From: Pelagerythrobacter marensis
Lineage (GTDB): Bacteria > Pseudomonadota > Alphaproteobacteria > Sphingomonadales > Sphingomonadaceae
Direction: 5' to 3'
Assembly: GCF_036700095.1 (NCBI RefSeq)
Contig: NZ_CP144918.1
Span: 1,055,001-1,119,000, forward strand
DNA length: 64,000 bases
The notes beneath the pieces are model-generated. The model ran no database searches. It was not told the DNA's origin and was given only the letters and a program-made list of their open reading frames with translations. This document shows positions 1-9,237 of this stretch, piece by piece (the stretch's first letter is position 1; each line of letters begins with the position of its first letter). Position numbers and translations under genes: made by a program.

Positions 1-1
1 C

Positions 2-1465
2 CACCTGATCCCCTATATCGAAGCGGAGAAGGAGGAAGGCGCACGAGCCAAGGGCACGATCGTCATGGCGACCGTGAAGGGCGACGTGCACGATATCGGC
101 AAAAACATCGTCGGCGTCGTGCTGCAATGCAACGGATACGAGGTGATCGATCTCGGCGTGATGGTGCCTTGGTCGAAGATCCTCGAGAGTGCCAACGACA
201 ACCAGGCCGATATGATCGGGCTTTCGGGCCTGATCACGCCCTCGCTCGACGAGATGGTGACCGTGGCCGAGGAGATGCAGGCCGCGGGCATGACCATGCC
301 CCTGCTGATCGGCGGCGCGACCACGAGCAAGGTCCACACCGCGCTCAGAATCGATCCGGCTTACGACGGGCCGGTGATCCACGTGCTCGACGCCAGCCGC
401 GCGGTCGGGGTGGCCAGCCGTCTGCTGTCCGATACCCAGTGCGATGCCTTCGTCGCGGATATCGCCGGCGAATACGAGAAAGTGCGCGCCGCGCGCGAGG
501 GCAAGAACAAGAGCGTGCTGCTCAGCTTGGAAGAAGCGCGGGCGAACTTCTACGACGCCTACCTCAGCGACAAGCCCGCGCCGCCGAATGCGCCGGGCCT
601 GCACGTCTTCGACGACTGGTCGTTGGAGGACTTGCGCGAATATATCGACTGGACGCCGTTCTTCCGCGCCTGGGAATTGCACGGCACCTGGCCGTCGATC
701 CTCGACGACGATGTCGTGGGCGAAACGGCGCGCAGCCTGAAGGACGATGCCGACGCTCTGCTTTCCCGGATCGTCGAGGAAAAGTGGCTGACCGCCAGAG
801 GCGTTGCCGGGCTCTGGCCCTGCGCGCGCGATGGCGACGACGTGACCGTCCATCTCGACGACCGCGAAGAGCGGGTCGTGTTGCCGTTCCTGCGCCAGCA
901 GGTGAAGAAGTCGCGCGATCGGGCCAATATGTGCCTGGCCGATTTCATCGATCCGGCGGGCGACTGGATCGGCGGTTTTGCGGTCGGCATCCACGGGATC
1001 GATCCCTATTCCGCACGATTCCGCGAGGCGAAGGACGATTATTCGGACATCCTGCTCAAGGCGCTTGCCGACCGCCTGGCCGAGGCGTTTGCCGAGCGGC
1101 TTCACAAACATGTCCGCATGGAGCTGTGGGGCTATGCGCCGGACGAGCAACTCACCAACGAGGCGCTGATCAAGGAGCAGTATCGCGGCATTCGCCCTGC
1201 GCCGGGCTATCCCGCGTGCCCCGATCACAGCCTCAAGCCGATCCTGTTCGGCCTGCTCGACGCCGAAAGGAACGCGGGGCTGGAATTGACCGAAAGCTTC
1301 GCCATGTGGCCCACGGCCGCGGTGAGCGGGTTCTATTTCGGGCATCCCGAAGCGGAATACTTCGGCGTCGCGCGGATCGGGCGCGACCAGCTGGAGGACT
1401 ATGCCGCCCGCCGGGGGGTCGATCTGTCCACCGCGGAACGCTGGCTGCGGCCCAATCTCGATTGA
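2..1465 (+). CDS. metH: Methionine synthase, cobalamin-dependent, C-terminal part (5' end outside window)
   Basis: The protein transfers a methyl group from methyltetrahydrofolate to homocysteine using cobalamin. The open frame runs in from the left edge, so the homocysteine and folate modules are missing here. The visible part begins in the B12-binding domain: the motif DVHDIG supplies the cobalamin-ligating His (codon 89-91), followed by the SGLITPSLDEM stretch and the GGATTS loop typical of the Rossmann-like B12 domain. The last 330 residues are the AdoMet-dependent reactivation domain, with the AdoMet-binding signature RPAPGYPACPDH near nt 1192-1227. It ends at TGA 1463-1465, 66 bp before the glycine riboswitch. 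Lying upstream of the glycine cleavage operon, it links methionine synthesis and the one-carbon pool. No frameshift is seen in the visible part. Confidence 0.97.
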   Translation, partial: HLIPYIEAEKEEGARAKGTIVMATVKGDVHDIGKNIVGVVLQCNGYEVIDLGVMVPWSKILESANDNQADMIGLSGLITPSLDEMVTVAEEMQAAGMTMPLLIGGATTSKVHTALRIDPAYDGPVIHVLDASRAVGVASRLLSDTQCDAFVADIAGEYEKVRAAREGKNKSVLLSLEEARANFYDAYLSDKPAPPNAPGLHVFDDWSLEDLREYIDWTPFFRAWELHGTWPSILDDDVVGETARSLKDDADALLSRIVEEKWLTARGVAGLWPCARDGDDVTVHLDDREERVVLPFLRQQVKKSRDRANMCLADFIDPAGDWIGGFAVGIHGIDPYSARFREAKDDYSDILLKALADRLAEAFAERLHKHVRMELWGYAPDEQLTNEALIKEQYRGIRPAPGYPACPDHSLKPILFGLLDAERNAGLELTESFAMWPTAAVSGFYFGHPEAEYFGVARIGRDQLEDYAARRGVDLSTAERWLRPNLD

Positions 1466-1528
1466 CCGCGGCGCCGGGATCGCGCAGGGAACGATCCGTC
1501 GATCGGGGAAGCGATTCCCCGGGAACGT

Positions 1529-1710
1529 CGCGCGGGAGAGATCGCGGGTCCTTGCGGCTCGCGGCGCCGAAGGAGCAACCGCCCCGGAAACTCTCAGGCA
1601 CCCGGACCGCGCGCCGGATGACACTCTGGAAAGCGTCCCGTGCAAGCGGGGCCACCGAAGGTGTAAGCCGGCATCGCCGGCCAGGCTCTCAGGTTTCCCG
1701 ACAGAGGGGG
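1529..1710 (+). ncRNA. Tandem glycine riboswitch (two aptamers) in the gcvT leader
   Basis: The leader between metH and gcvT contains two successive glycine aptamers. In the first (about 1529-1617), GGGAGAG at 1534-1540 is followed by the core GCGCCGAAGGAGCAA at 1564-1578 and by ACTCTCAGGCACCCGGAC at 1590-1607. The second (about 1619-1710) has ACACTCTGG at 1621-1629, the core CCACCGAAGGTGTAAGCC at 1652-1669 and GCTCTCAGGTTTCCCGACAG at 1685-1704. The GCCGAAGG..GCAA and CTCTCAGG segments are the conserved parts of the family. In known cases glycine binding turns on the downstream glycine cleavage genes. The last 54 nt before the gcvT ATG would be the expression platform. I see no clear U-tract terminator there, so control may be translational. 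Confidence 0.93.
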
Positions 1711-1763
1711 CAGGTGGAAGGGCGCTTCGCAGCGAGGCGTCGCCATGCCGGTCGGGACGATAG

Positions 1764-2900
1764 ATGAGCGAAACCGAAGACAACGCCGAACCCGCAAAGC
1801 TGCCGCTCGATGCCTGGCATCGCGACCAGGGCGCGCGCATGGTGCCCTTCGCGGGATATGAAATGCCGATCCAGTATGAAGGGATCGTGGCCGAACACGA
1901 ATGGACCCGCACCCATGCCGGGCTGTTCGACGTCAGCCACATGGGGCAGCTCCTGGTCAGCGGCGCGGACGCGGCGGCCGCGCTGGAGGCCTTGCTGCCG
2001 GGCGACATTTCCGCCCTGAAGCCCGGCCGCCTGCGCTATTCGCTGCTGCTCGACGACAACGGCGGCATTCTGGACGACCTGATGGTGACGAACGTCACCG
2101 CCGAAGGCGGCGTGCCGACCTATTACCTGGTGGTCAACGGCGCGACCAAGTGGGACGACATTGCCCATTTGCGCGAAAATCTGCCCGACGAAATCACCCT
2201 GACCCATCTTGCGGACCGGGCGCTGCTCGCGGTGCAGGGGCCGGAGGCGGCGACCGCGCTGCGCCGCGTGTTCCGCGATGCCATGGGCGACCTCAGGTTC
2301 ATGCAGGGCACCAGATTCGATTTCGGCGAGATCGAGATCGGCATCAGCCGTTCGGGCTATACCGGAGAGGACGGATTCGAGCTGTCGGTGCCGGCCGAGC
2401 ATGCCGAAACGATCGCCGGGCGCCTCTGCGCGGAAATCGAGATCAAGCCCATCGGCCTCGGCGCGCGCGATTCGCTGCGTCTGGAAGCGGGGCTGCCGCT
2501 CTATGGCCACGATCTTTCGTCCGAAACCGATCCGGTGAGCGCCGACCTGGGCTTCGCGATCAGCAAGCGTCGCCGCAGCGAAGGCGGTTTTCCCGGTGCC
2601 GAACGTATCCTGAGCCTGCTTGCTAGCGGGACCGGGACGAAGCGCGTGGGCCTGGCGCTCGAAGGCCGGCTCCCGGCGCGCGAAGGCGCGCCGATCTTCA
2701 ATGGCGAGACCGAAGTCGGCAAAGTCACCAGCGGCGGTTTCGCGCCCACGCTGGGGCATCCGATCGCGATGGGATATGTCGCCAGCGACTGTGCGAACGA
2801 GGGCACCGCTCTCGAAATCGAAGTCCGGGGCAAGCGTCTGCCGGCAACGGTCACGGCCATGCCGTTCGTGCCCCATAACTATTACCGCGGAGACAAGTGA
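1764..2900 (+). CDS. gcvT: Aminomethyltransferase, T protein of the glycine cleavage system
   Basis: GcvT takes the aminomethyl group from the lipoyl arm of GcvH and releases ammonia and 5,10-methylene-tetrahydrofolate. The 378-residue product has the family's usual length and hallmarks: the near-invariant FDVSHMGQ stretch at about residues 54-61, [14 protein letters not shown] at about 93-106, [11 protein letters not shown] at about 198-208, and a C-terminal beta-barrel domain ending in VPHNYY. Start ATG 1764 follows the glycine riboswitch by about 54 nt, with only a weak purine-rich site in front. It is the first gene of gcvT-gcvH-gcvPA-gcvPB and its TGA overlaps the gcvH ATG by one base, so the operon is expected to respond to glycine. 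Confidence 0.97.
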   Translation: MSETEDNAEPAKLPLDAWHRDQGARMVPFAGYEMPIQYEGIVAEHEWTRTHAGLFDVSHMGQLLVSGADAAAALEALLPGDISALKPGRLRYSLLLDDNGGILDDLMVTNVTAEGGVPTYYLVVNGATKWDDIAHLRENLPDEITLTHLADRALLAVQGPEAATALRRVFRDAMGDLRFMQGTRFDFGEIEIGISRSGYTGEDGFELSVPAEHAETIAGRLCAEIEIKPIGLGARDSLRLEAGLPLYGHDLSSETDPVSADLGFAISKRRRSEGGFPGAERILSLLASGTGTKRVGLALEGRLPAREGAPIFNGETEVGKVTSGGFAPTLGHPIAMGYVASDCANEGTALEIEVRGKRLPATVTAMPFVPHNYYRGDK

Positions 2901-3271
2901 TGGCCCGATACTATACCGACGAGCATGAATGGATCGATGTCGAGGGCGACACCGCCACGGTCGGAATTACCGATTACGCGCAAGGCCAGCTCGGCGACAT
3001 CGTGTTCGTCGAACTGCCGGCGGTCGGCACATCGGTCGAGAAAGGCAAGGACGCGGCCGTGGTCGAAAGCGTCAAGGCGGCAAGCGACGTCTACGCGCCG
3101 ATCGACGGCGAGGTGACCGAGACCAACGATGCGCTCGACGACGATCCGGCACTGGTCAATTCCAGCCCCGAGGACGGTGGCTGGTTCTTCAAGCTGACCA
3201 TCGCCGACACGTCGCAGCTCGAAGGGCTGATGGACGAGGCGGCCTACCAGAGCTTCGTCGAAGGGCTGTGA
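2900..3271 (+). CDS. gcvH: Glycine cleavage system H protein (lipoyl carrier)
   Basis: GcvH carries the lipoyl group that shuttles the aminomethyl intermediate between the P, T and L proteins. The 123-residue product starts [12 protein letters not shown] and carries the lipoylation site ESVKA with the acceptor Lys at residue 59, followed by the GEVTETND and LVNSSPE stretches typical of H proteins. The ATG at 2900 shares its A with the gcvT TGA. A GTG three bases upstream (2897) is also in frame, but ATG is preferred because it gives the usual H-protein N-terminus. About 100 bp with a short hairpin separate it from gcvPA. Confidence 0.97.
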   Translation: MARYYTDEHEWIDVEGDTATVGITDYAQGQLGDIVFVELPAVGTSVEKGKDAAVVESVKAASDVYAPIDGEVTETNDALDDDPALVNSSPEDGGWFFKLTIADTSQLEGLMDEAAYQSFVEGL

Positions 3272-3336
3272 CAGCGATCCGAGGGCCCGGCGATGGTCGG
3301 GACCTCGGGCAACCGGCGCTCCGCCAATGGCACGAG

Positions 3337-3356
3337 GCCCCCGCCTTCGCGGGGGC
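3337..3356. repeat. Short GC-rich palindrome between gcvH and gcvPA
   Basis: GCCCCCGC at 3337-3344 pairs with GCGGGGGC at 3349-3356 around a CTTC loop. It sits in the only real gap inside the gcv operon. No T-tract follows, so it is more likely a REP-like unit or an mRNA processing or stability stem than a terminator. Confidence 0.6.
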
Positions 3357-3371
3357 GCAGGATAGAACACT

Positions 3372-4733
3372 ATGCGCTACCTTCCCCTGACCGATACCGA
3401 TCGCGAAGCAATGCTCGCAAAAGTGGGTGCCTCGTCGATCGACGACCTCTTTGCCGATGTGCCGGAGGAAGCGCGCCTTTCCGGCCCGATCGAGGGATTG
3501 CCGCTCCACGCCAGCGAGATGGCGGTCGAACGGCACATGCGGCGCCTGTCGAAGAAGAACCTCGCGGCGGCGGACGCGCCGTTCTTCCTCGGCGCAGGGG
3601 CCTATCGCCATCACGTTCCGGCCACCGTCGATCATATCATCCAGCGCGGCGAGTTTCTGACCGCCTACACGCCCTATCAGCCGGAAATCGCGCAGGGCAC
3701 GCTGCAGATGCTGTTCGAGTTCCAGACGCAGGTCGCACGCCTTTATGGCTGCGCGGTCGCCAATGCCTCGATGTACGATGGCTCCACCGCCTGCTGGGAA
3801 GCGGTCGCGATGGCGGCGCGCGTGACCCGGCGCAAGCGCGTGGTTCTCTCGGGCGCGCTGCACCCGCACTATGCCGAAGTCGTGCGGACGATGGCCAAGT
3901 TCACCGACGACGAGATCGCCGATGCGCTCCCCTCGCTGCAGGGCACGCCCGACAACGACGGGCTGATCGCGCGGATCGACGACGAGACCTCGTGCGTCGT
4001 CGTGCAGTATCCCGACATCCTCGGCCGCATTCCCGATCTCGCCGCGATCGCCGACGCCGCGCATGCCAGGGGCGCGCTGCTGATCGCGGTCAATACCGAG
4101 CCGGTGGCGCTCGGCGCGATCCGGTCGCCGGGCGAGCTGGGCGCGGATATCGTTGTGGGCGAAGGGCAGGCGATCGGCGTCGGCCTGCAGTTCGGCGGTC
4201 CGTACCTCGGTCTGTTCGCGGTGCGCGATGCCAAACATGTGCGTCAGATGCCGGGGCGGCTGTGCGGCGAAACCGTCGATGCTGAGGGCAAGCGAGGCTT
4301 CGTGCTGACGCTTTCCACCCGCGAACAGCATATCCGGCGGGAGAAAGCGACCAGCAATATCTGCACCAACAGCGGGTTGTGCGCCCTCGCCTTTTCGGTC
4401 CACATGACTCTGCTGGGCGAGAAAGGGTTGCGGCAACTCGCCGCCTGGAACCATTCGCTTGCGTGCAAAGCTGCCGACCGGTTGACGCAGATCCCCGGCG
4501 TGCGTCTGTTGAACGACAATTTCTTCAACGAATTCACGGTCACGCTGGGCACCGACGCGCGCCGGGTCGTGCGCAAGCTGGCGGACGACGGGGTCCTCGC
4601 CGGGGTCTCGCTCGGCCGGCTTTTCCCGCAGGCCGAGGCGCTGAAGGATGGCCTGCTGGTCGCCGTCACCGAGACCACTACGGAGGAGGACATCGAAACG
4701 CTGGCCTCCGCCCTGCAGGAGGCGCTGGCATGA
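3372..4733 (+). CDS. gcvPA: Glycine dehydrogenase (decarboxylating) subunit 1
   Basis: This is the first half of the P protein, which decarboxylates glycine with PLP and loads the aminomethyl group on GcvH. The 453-residue chain starts [19 protein letters not shown] and shows the split-subunit signatures [34 protein letters not shown] and [10 protein letters not shown], plus the late [15 protein letters not shown] stretch. The catalytic lysine lies in the partner GcvPB. Splitting P into two genes is normal in many alphaproteobacteria and Gram-positives, in contrast to the single long GcvP of enterobacteria. Its TGA overlaps the gcvPB ATG by 4 bp (ATGA), so equimolar, coupled translation is expected. 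Confidence 0.96.
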   Translation: MRYLPLTDTDREAMLAKVGASSIDDLFADVPEEARLSGPIEGLPLHASEMAVERHMRRLSKKNLAAADAPFFLGAGAYRHHVPATVDHIIQRGEFLTAYTPYQPEIAQGTLQMLFEFQTQVARLYGCAVANASMYDGSTACWEAVAMAARVTRRKRVVLSGALHPHYAEVVRTMAKFTDDEIADALPSLQGTPDNDGLIARIDDETSCVVVQYPDILGRIPDLAAIADAAHARGALLIAVNTEPVALGAIRSPGELGADIVVGEGQAIGVGLQFGGPYLGLFAVRDAKHVRQMPGRLCGETVDAEGKRGFVLTLSTREQHIRREKATSNICTNSGLCALAFSVHMTLLGEKGLRQLAAWNHSLACKAADRLTQIPGVRLLNDNFFNEFTVTLGTDARRVVRKLADDGVLAGVSLGRLFPQAEALKDGLLVAVTETTTEEDIETLASALQEALA

Positions 4734-6307
4734 AAGCTCCGAACAAGTCCGGCTGGAAGCCCGAAATGAACGCCGCCGAAGACGGTATGCACGAAGGTCC
4801 CGCCACGGCCACCGGCAACCGCGCGCTGATGCTGGAAGAGCCGCTGATTTTCGAGATCGGCCATGCGCAGACCAGCGGCGTCGACTTGCCCGCAATCGAC
4901 CGGAGCGGCCCCGACCGCCTTGGCGGCATGGCTCGCACCGAGCCGATCGGCTTGCCGGGATTGTCGGAGCCGGAGACGATCCGCCACTACACCCGCCTCA
5001 GCCGGCAGAACTATGCCATCGATCTCGGGCTCTTCCCGCTCGGCAGCTGCACGATGAAGCACAATCCGCGGCTGAACGAGAAAGTCGCGCGCATGCCCGG
5101 CTTCGCCGACGTGCATCCGCTGCAGCCGGTATCGACCGTGCGCGGCGCGCTGGAGGTGATCAATGAGCTTGCCTTCTGGCTGATCGAGCTGACCGGGATG
5201 CACGGCGTGGCGATGAGCCCCAAGGCGGGGGCGCATGGCGAGCTGTGCGGCATTCTGTGCATTCGCGCCGCGCTGGAGGCACGGGGCGATGCGCGCGAGG
5301 TGATCCTCGTGCCCGAAAGCGCGCATGGCACCAATCCGGCCACGGCGGCCTTCGCCGGCTACCGGGTGGAAAACATCCCCGCCAATGCCGACGGCCGGGT
5401 CGATCTCGAGGCGCTGAAAGCCCGCCTCGGGCCGGATGTGGCTGCGGTGATGATCACCAATCCCAACACCTGCGGCCTGTTCGAACGCGACATGAAGGCG
5501 ATTTCCGACGCGGTCCATGCCGCGGGGGGCTTCGTCTATTGCGACGGGGCGAACTTCAACGCCATCGTGGGCAAAGTGCGGCCCGGCGATCTCGGCGTCG
5601 ATGCCATGCACATCAACCTGCACAAGACCTTCTCGACCCCGCACGGGGGCGGCGGGCCGGGCTCCGGGCCGGTGGTCCTGTCCGAAGCCCTGTCGCCCTA
5701 TGGCCCGCTGCCGTTCACCGCGCGCACGGCCGATGGCGTGGTGCATCTGGTGGAGGAGGAGAACGCCGCCGCGTTCGAGCACACGCAGGCCTTCGGCCGC
5801 ATGACGGCTTTCCATGGCCAGATGGGCATGTTCACTCGTGCGCTGGCTTACATTCTCAGCCATGGCGCGGATGGGCTGAAGCAGGTGGCGGAAGACGCCG
5901 TGCTCAACGCCAACTATATCCTGCGCAGCCTGGACGATCTGCTGGAGGCCCCCTTCGGCCACAGCGGCCCCTGCATGCACGAGGCGCTGTTCGGCGACAA
6001 AGGCTTCGGCGAAGGGCTTTCGACGCTCGATCTTGCCAAATCGCTGATCGACGAGGGGTATCATCCGATGACGATGTACTTCCCGCTGGTCGTCCACGGC
6101 GCGATGTTGATCGAGCCGACGGAGACCGAGAGCAAGGCGGGCCTCGACCAGTTCATCGCCGCGCTTCGCAGCGTGGCCGAGCGGGCGAAATCGGGCGACG
6201 CGCGCATGAAGCGGGCGCCCTATTATGCGCCTCGCCGGCGGCTCGACGAAACGCAGGCCGCGCGCAAGCCGGTGCTTGCGTGGCAGGAACCGGACAGCGC
6301 CCGATAG
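4730..6307 (+). CDS. gcvPB: Glycine dehydrogenase (decarboxylating) subunit 2, PLP-binding
   Basis: This is the PLP-bearing half of the glycine decarboxylase. The 525-residue product has the PLP lysine in [19 protein letters not shown] (Lys at residue 299, codon 5624-5626), an upstream [15 protein letters not shown] motif, NPNTCGLFE, and [10 protein letters not shown] near the N-terminus. The frame stays open upstream into gcvPA, but the ATG at 4730 is the natural start because it forms an ATGA overlap with the gcvPA stop and gives the expected N-terminus. It is the last gene of the operon. No gene for the L protein (lipoamide dehydrogenase) is present here, as is usual because it is shared with other complexes. 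Confidence 0.96.
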   Translation: MKAPNKSGWKPEMNAAEDGMHEGPATATGNRALMLEEPLIFEIGHAQTSGVDLPAIDRSGPDRLGGMARTEPIGLPGLSEPETIRHYTRLSRQNYAIDLGLFPLGSCTMKHNPRLNEKVARMPGFADVHPLQPVSTVRGALEVINELAFWLIELTGMHGVAMSPKAGAHGELCGILCIRAALEARGDAREVILVPESAHGTNPATAAFAGYRVENIPANADGRVDLEALKARLGPDVAAVMITNPNTCGLFERDMKAISDAVHAAGGFVYCDGANFNAIVGKVRPGDLGVDAMHINLHKTFSTPHGGGGPGSGPVVLSEALSPYGPLPFTARTADGVVHLVEEENAAAFEHTQAFGRMTAFHGQMGMFTRALAYILSHGADGLKQVAEDAVLNANYILRSLDDLLEAPFGHSGPCMHEALFGDKGFGEGLSTLDLAKSLIDEGYHPMTMYFPLVVHGAMLIEPTETESKAGLDQFIAALRSVAERAKSGDARMKRAPYYAPRRRLDETQAARKPVLAWQEPDSAR

Positions 6308-6355
6308 AGGCGCGGGGCGCGGGCCGGTGCCGCTTCAGCCTGGCTGAAAACGGCT

Positions 6356-7621
6356 CTAGCCGATTCCGTCGTGCTTGCGTTCGACGGTGATCTTGATCTG
6401 CTGGAGCGAGATGATCGCGACCCAGAATCCGATCACCGCCAATGCGCTGGAGCCGAGCACGGCAAAGGCCGCGCCTTTCAACCCGTTCCAGCCCATCGCC
6501 GTTTCTAGCAGCAGCAGCGCCAGGACCGTCGGCACTGCCCGGACCAGGAAGGCCGTGCCTGCGCGCCCGGCCGAAACCAGCAGCGATTCCAGGCTCGCCC
6601 CGACCAGTTCGATCGCGCCGGCGATCGCCAGGATCACCATGGCCCAGTAGACCACGCCGAATTCCGGCCCCGCGATCGCCTCCAGCCCCCAGCGGCCGAA
6701 GATCAGCGCGATCAGCACCGCCAGCGCGCCGCCGACCAGCGCGATATTCGCCATGCGGCGCGCCATATCGTGCGCCTCGTCCTGCGCATGGACCAGTTCG
6801 GGATAGATCGCCTTCGATACCGTCTGCGCCAGCTGCACCAGCGCCTGGCCCAGTTGCGACGCCACGCGGAAACCGCCGGCGAAGGCTTCGCCGCCGATGG
6901 CGCCGACGAGCAGGATCATCGCCTGCTTGCCGCCGACCGTCAGGCTGCCCGACATATTGGTCGACCATACGAAACGCCAGGCGCCCGGATGTTCGCGCGG
7001 AAGCCGCCAGAGGCTGATCTGCGAAAAGTCGATCTTCTCGCGCCATGCGGCGGCGGCCCACAGCGCCACCGCCACCGCGACTTCGGCAGCGGCCCAGGCG
7101 AGGATGAAGCCGAGCACGGTGGGCATGAACAGGGCCGCCAGGATCGCGCCTGCGGCCCGGACGACCGGCTGCACCGCCTCGGCCGCCGTGGCGCGCCCGA
7201 ACTGGAAGCGCAGGCGCAGGAGGCCGGTGGGCGTCGAGCGCATGGCCAGCAGGGAAACGATGCAATATCCGAACGCCACCCACAACAGGTCGTCCGCCAG
7301 CGGCAGCCAGTGCTGCGCGCTCCAGACCAGTGCGGCCGCGATCACGGTTCCGATCAGAACGCTGAGAAAATCGAGTGCAATCGCGAACCCGGTCGCTTCG
7401 CCCGGCCCCTGCGGCTCGCTGCCCCAGCGAACCACGAACTGCCAGGTCTGGAAGTTGGCGAGACCGGTCACGGTCTGGCCGAGCGCGATGATCAGCGCGA
7501 AATAGCCGAACGCCTCGATCCCCAGCGTGCGCGTCGCCAACGCGAGGTAGACGAGGCTGAGCACGGCATTGACCGCGCGGCCGCTGAGCAGCCAGCCGAT
7601 ATTTCGCAACAGCCGCCGCAT
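6356..7621 (-). CDS. Lipopolysaccharide/polysaccharide flippase family membrane protein
   Basis: This 421-residue, very hydrophobic protein starts MRRLLRNIGWLLSGRAVNAV and continues with LATRTLGIEAFGYFALIIA, the typical opening of Wzx/MATE-like polysaccharide exporters, where a first helix is followed by a G-x-E-x-F/Y-G-x-F/Y motif. I count roughly 12 membrane segments. Members move lipid-linked glycans, or sometimes other precursors, across the inner membrane. It lies 17 bp downstream of a nucleotidyltransferase gene on the same strand, so the two probably form an operon for a surface or inositol-phosphate-type glycolipid. The substrate cannot be told from sequence. A short TTCAGCC-T-GGCTGAA stem at 6334-6348 lies between its stop and that of the convergent gcvPB. 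Confidence 0.8.
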   Translation of the reverse strand: MRRLLRNIGWLLSGRAVNAVLSLVYLALATRTLGIEAFGYFALIIALGQTVTGLANFQTWQFVVRWGSEPQGPGEATGFAIALDFLSVLIGTVIAAALVWSAQHWLPLADDLLWVAFGYCIVSLLAMRSTPTGLLRLRFQFGRATAAEAVQPVVRAAGAILAALFMPTVLGFILAWAAAEVAVAVALWAAAAWREKIDFSQISLWRLPREHPGAWRFVWSTNMSGSLTVGGKQAMILLVGAIGGEAFAGGFRVASQLGQALVQLAQTVSKAIYPELVHAQDEAHDMARRMANIALVGGALAVLIALIFGRWGLEAIAGPEFGVVYWAMVILAIAGAIELVGASLESLLVSAGRAGTAFLVRAVPTVLALLLLETAMGWNGLKGAAFAVLGSSALAVIGFWVAIISLQQIKITVERKHDGIG

Positions 7622-7638
7622 TGCACCCTACGGCGGCG

Positions 7639-8430
7639 TCAACCCGCCGCCGCCCGCTTGGCAAGCAGGCGCTCGGTGACTTCGAACGTGCGCTCGTTGT
7701 CGACATCCACCGCGTATTCGCCGCGCGACAGCACGATCGGCACCAGCTTGAAACCGAACCGGCGCGAAACCTGGGCGAACAGCTTCTCCTTCGAACCCCA
7801 GCCGAGATAGAACCGCACGAGGTTGAGCAGGCCGAACGCCTTGGCGATCCGGCGCGGGTATTTCACGAACTGCCCGCCGCTGCGCATGATTTCGGCCGCG
7901 GAAAGCGCCTCCGCACCGCCGATCCAGTAGGTGTTGCAGTTCGAATAGCTGCCATCGGCGAATTCGTAGAACCGTTTCTGCCCCTCGGGATCGGCGGCGT
8001 TCACGTCTTCCTTGCGCGCGAGGGCCGCAGCGGCGCCGGCCTCTTCCGCCAGGGCCTTTTCGATGAATTCGCCATATCCTTCGGCAGTGACGAGGCAGTT
8101 GTCGGCCGTGGTTATCAGCAGTGGGAAGCGCGCGCCTTCCGCGCCGGAGAACACGCTGTCGACGAGGTTGAAGGCACCGGGCCGGAACGCCAGCCGCCCC
8201 TCGCCCGCCAGCTTCGCCACCAGCGGAATGGCGGCGATCTCGTCCGGCTCGTGCGCGACGATGCGGATCTCGCCCACTTGCGGGCAAGCGGCGACCGCCT
8301 CGACGACATGTTCGATCATCGGCTTGCCGCCCACGGGGACGACGCATTTCTGCGCCACGCCCGCGCGCGCCGCGAGCGGATCGCGCACGCCCGAACGCTT
8401 CCCGGCCATGATGAGTGCAGTGACGGTCAC
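7639..8430 (-). CDS. NTP transferase domain protein (MobA-like nucleotidyltransferase)
   Basis: The 263-residue product begins MTVTALIMAGKRSGVRDPLA and continues KCVVPVGGKPMIEHVVEA, matching the N-terminal nucleotide-binding signature of MobA/GlmU/IspD-type nucleotidyltransferases (A-G-x-R-S-G followed by K-x-x-x-P-V-x-G-x-P-M). The central LLITTADNCLVT supplies the metal-binding Asp. It would transfer a nucleotidyl group to a sugar- or polyol-phosphate. The C-terminal third is not one I recognise. The flippase gene follows 17 bp downstream, so the pair probably makes and exports a lipid-linked or surface polar headgroup. It could also be annotated as a MobA-like protein, but no molybdopterin-cofactor synthesis genes surround it. 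Confidence 0.78.
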   Translation of the reverse strand: MTVTALIMAGKRSGVRDPLAARAGVAQKCVVPVGGKPMIEHVVEAVAACPQVGEIRIVAHEPDEIAAIPLVAKLAGEGRLAFRPGAFNLVDSVFSGAEGARFPLLITTADNCLVTAEGYGEFIEKALAEEAGAAAALARKEDVNAADPEGQKRFYEFADGSYSNCNTYWIGGAEALSAAEIMRSGGQFVKYPRRIAKAFGLLNLVRFYLGWGSKEKLFAQVSRRFGFKLVPIVLSRGEYAVDVDNERTFEVTERLLAKRAAAG

Positions 8431-8502
8431 GCCCGCTCCCTAGACCCATGGGCCGGATTGGCAACCCTTGCCAGCGCCGTGCCCGCCCGGCAGGGGCGGG
8501 GA

Positions 8503-9237
8503 ATGCGCGTGATCCTCAGCCGGAAAGGTTTCGACAGCGCGGCAGGCGGCGGGGCGTCGCCGATCGTCGACGGCCGGCCCGTCAGCCTGCCGATCCCCGC
8601 CGGGGGAGCGTCTCGCACGACCTACGGTGCGCTCGGACTGGGCGAACATGTCCAGCGCGCCAGCCGCGGCCGCCACGGTCCGAACGATCGGTGCCACCAC
8701 GACCCGATGTTCCTGGCGGACGGCACCTGCCTGTTCGGCCAGTGCGGCGCGGCGCAGACCCACCTCGCCAATCGCGGGGTCGGCGTGGGCGACGTGTTCC
8801 TGTTCTTCGGCCTGTTCCGCGACGAAGGGGTGGGGGAGCCGCATCATCGAATCTTCGGATACCTCGAAGTGACCGAACCGATAGCGCTCGCCGACTGTGC
8901 GCCCGCGCAGCGCGAGGCGCTGCTGCGCCATGCCCATCCCCATGCCATCGCCATGAGCGCGGCCAACGACACGATCTATCGCGGACCGGGCCGCACCGCC
9001 GCCACTACTTGCGAAGCGCTGCGTCTGACGGTTCCGGGCGGGCCGCCCAGCCTGTGGCGCCGGCCGGCCTGGCTGCGACGCGGGGGCTTGTCGTACCACG
9101 ACCGTCCCGATCGCTGGCTGCCGGGCGGGCGCCTGCGGGCGGTGTCGCGCGGGCAGGAATTCGTCGCCGATATCGGCCGCCGCAAGGCCCCGCGCGAATG
9201 GCTCGAAGCGGTGATCGCGGCGATCAGAGCGACTTGA
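8503..9237 (+). CDS. Nmad3-family putative nucleotide-modification protein
   Basis: The 244-residue product starts MRVILSRKGFDSAAGGGASP and carries FGQCGAAQTHLANRGVG, FLFFGLFRD, SLWRRPAW, LSYHD and SRGQEFVADIG. From memory these match the 'nucleotide modification associated domain 3' (Nmad3), a family proposed by comparative genomics to act on modified DNA bases. Its biochemistry is not settled. The frame is open far upstream, but ATG 8503 follows a GGGGCGGGG purine run and gives the family N-terminus. It is convergent with mmsB, and their last 14 bp overlap (9224-9237). No restriction enzyme, methylase or phage gene lies near it, which is unusual for a DNA-modification gene. The family call rests on motif recall only. 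Confidence 0.7.
   Translation: MRVILSRKGFDSAAGGGASPIVDGRPVSLPIPAGGASRTTYGALGLGEHVQRASRGRHGPNDRCHHDPMFLADGTCLFGQCGAAQTHLANRGVGVGDVFLFFGLFRDEGVGEPHHRIFGYLEVTEPIALADCAPAQREALLRHAHPHAIAMSAANDTIYRGPGRTAATTCEALRLTVPGGPPSLWRRPAWLRRGGLSYHDRPDRWLPGGRLRAVSRGQEFVADIGRRKAPREWLEAVIAAIRAT

Noticed and set aside
4379-4729. Longer N-terminus for GcvPB starting inside gcvPA
   Set aside because: The extension has no family similarity and the ATGA overlap at 4730 gives the normal start.
4244-6097. 617-residue minus-strand frame opposite gcvPA/gcvPB
   Set aside because: Pure antisense shadow; the plus strand encodes the well-conserved glycine decarboxylase halves.
6334-6348. TTCAGCC-T-GGCTGAA stem between gcvPB and the flippase gene as a terminator
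   Set aside because: The loop is too small as written and no T-run follows, so it is not called as a feature.
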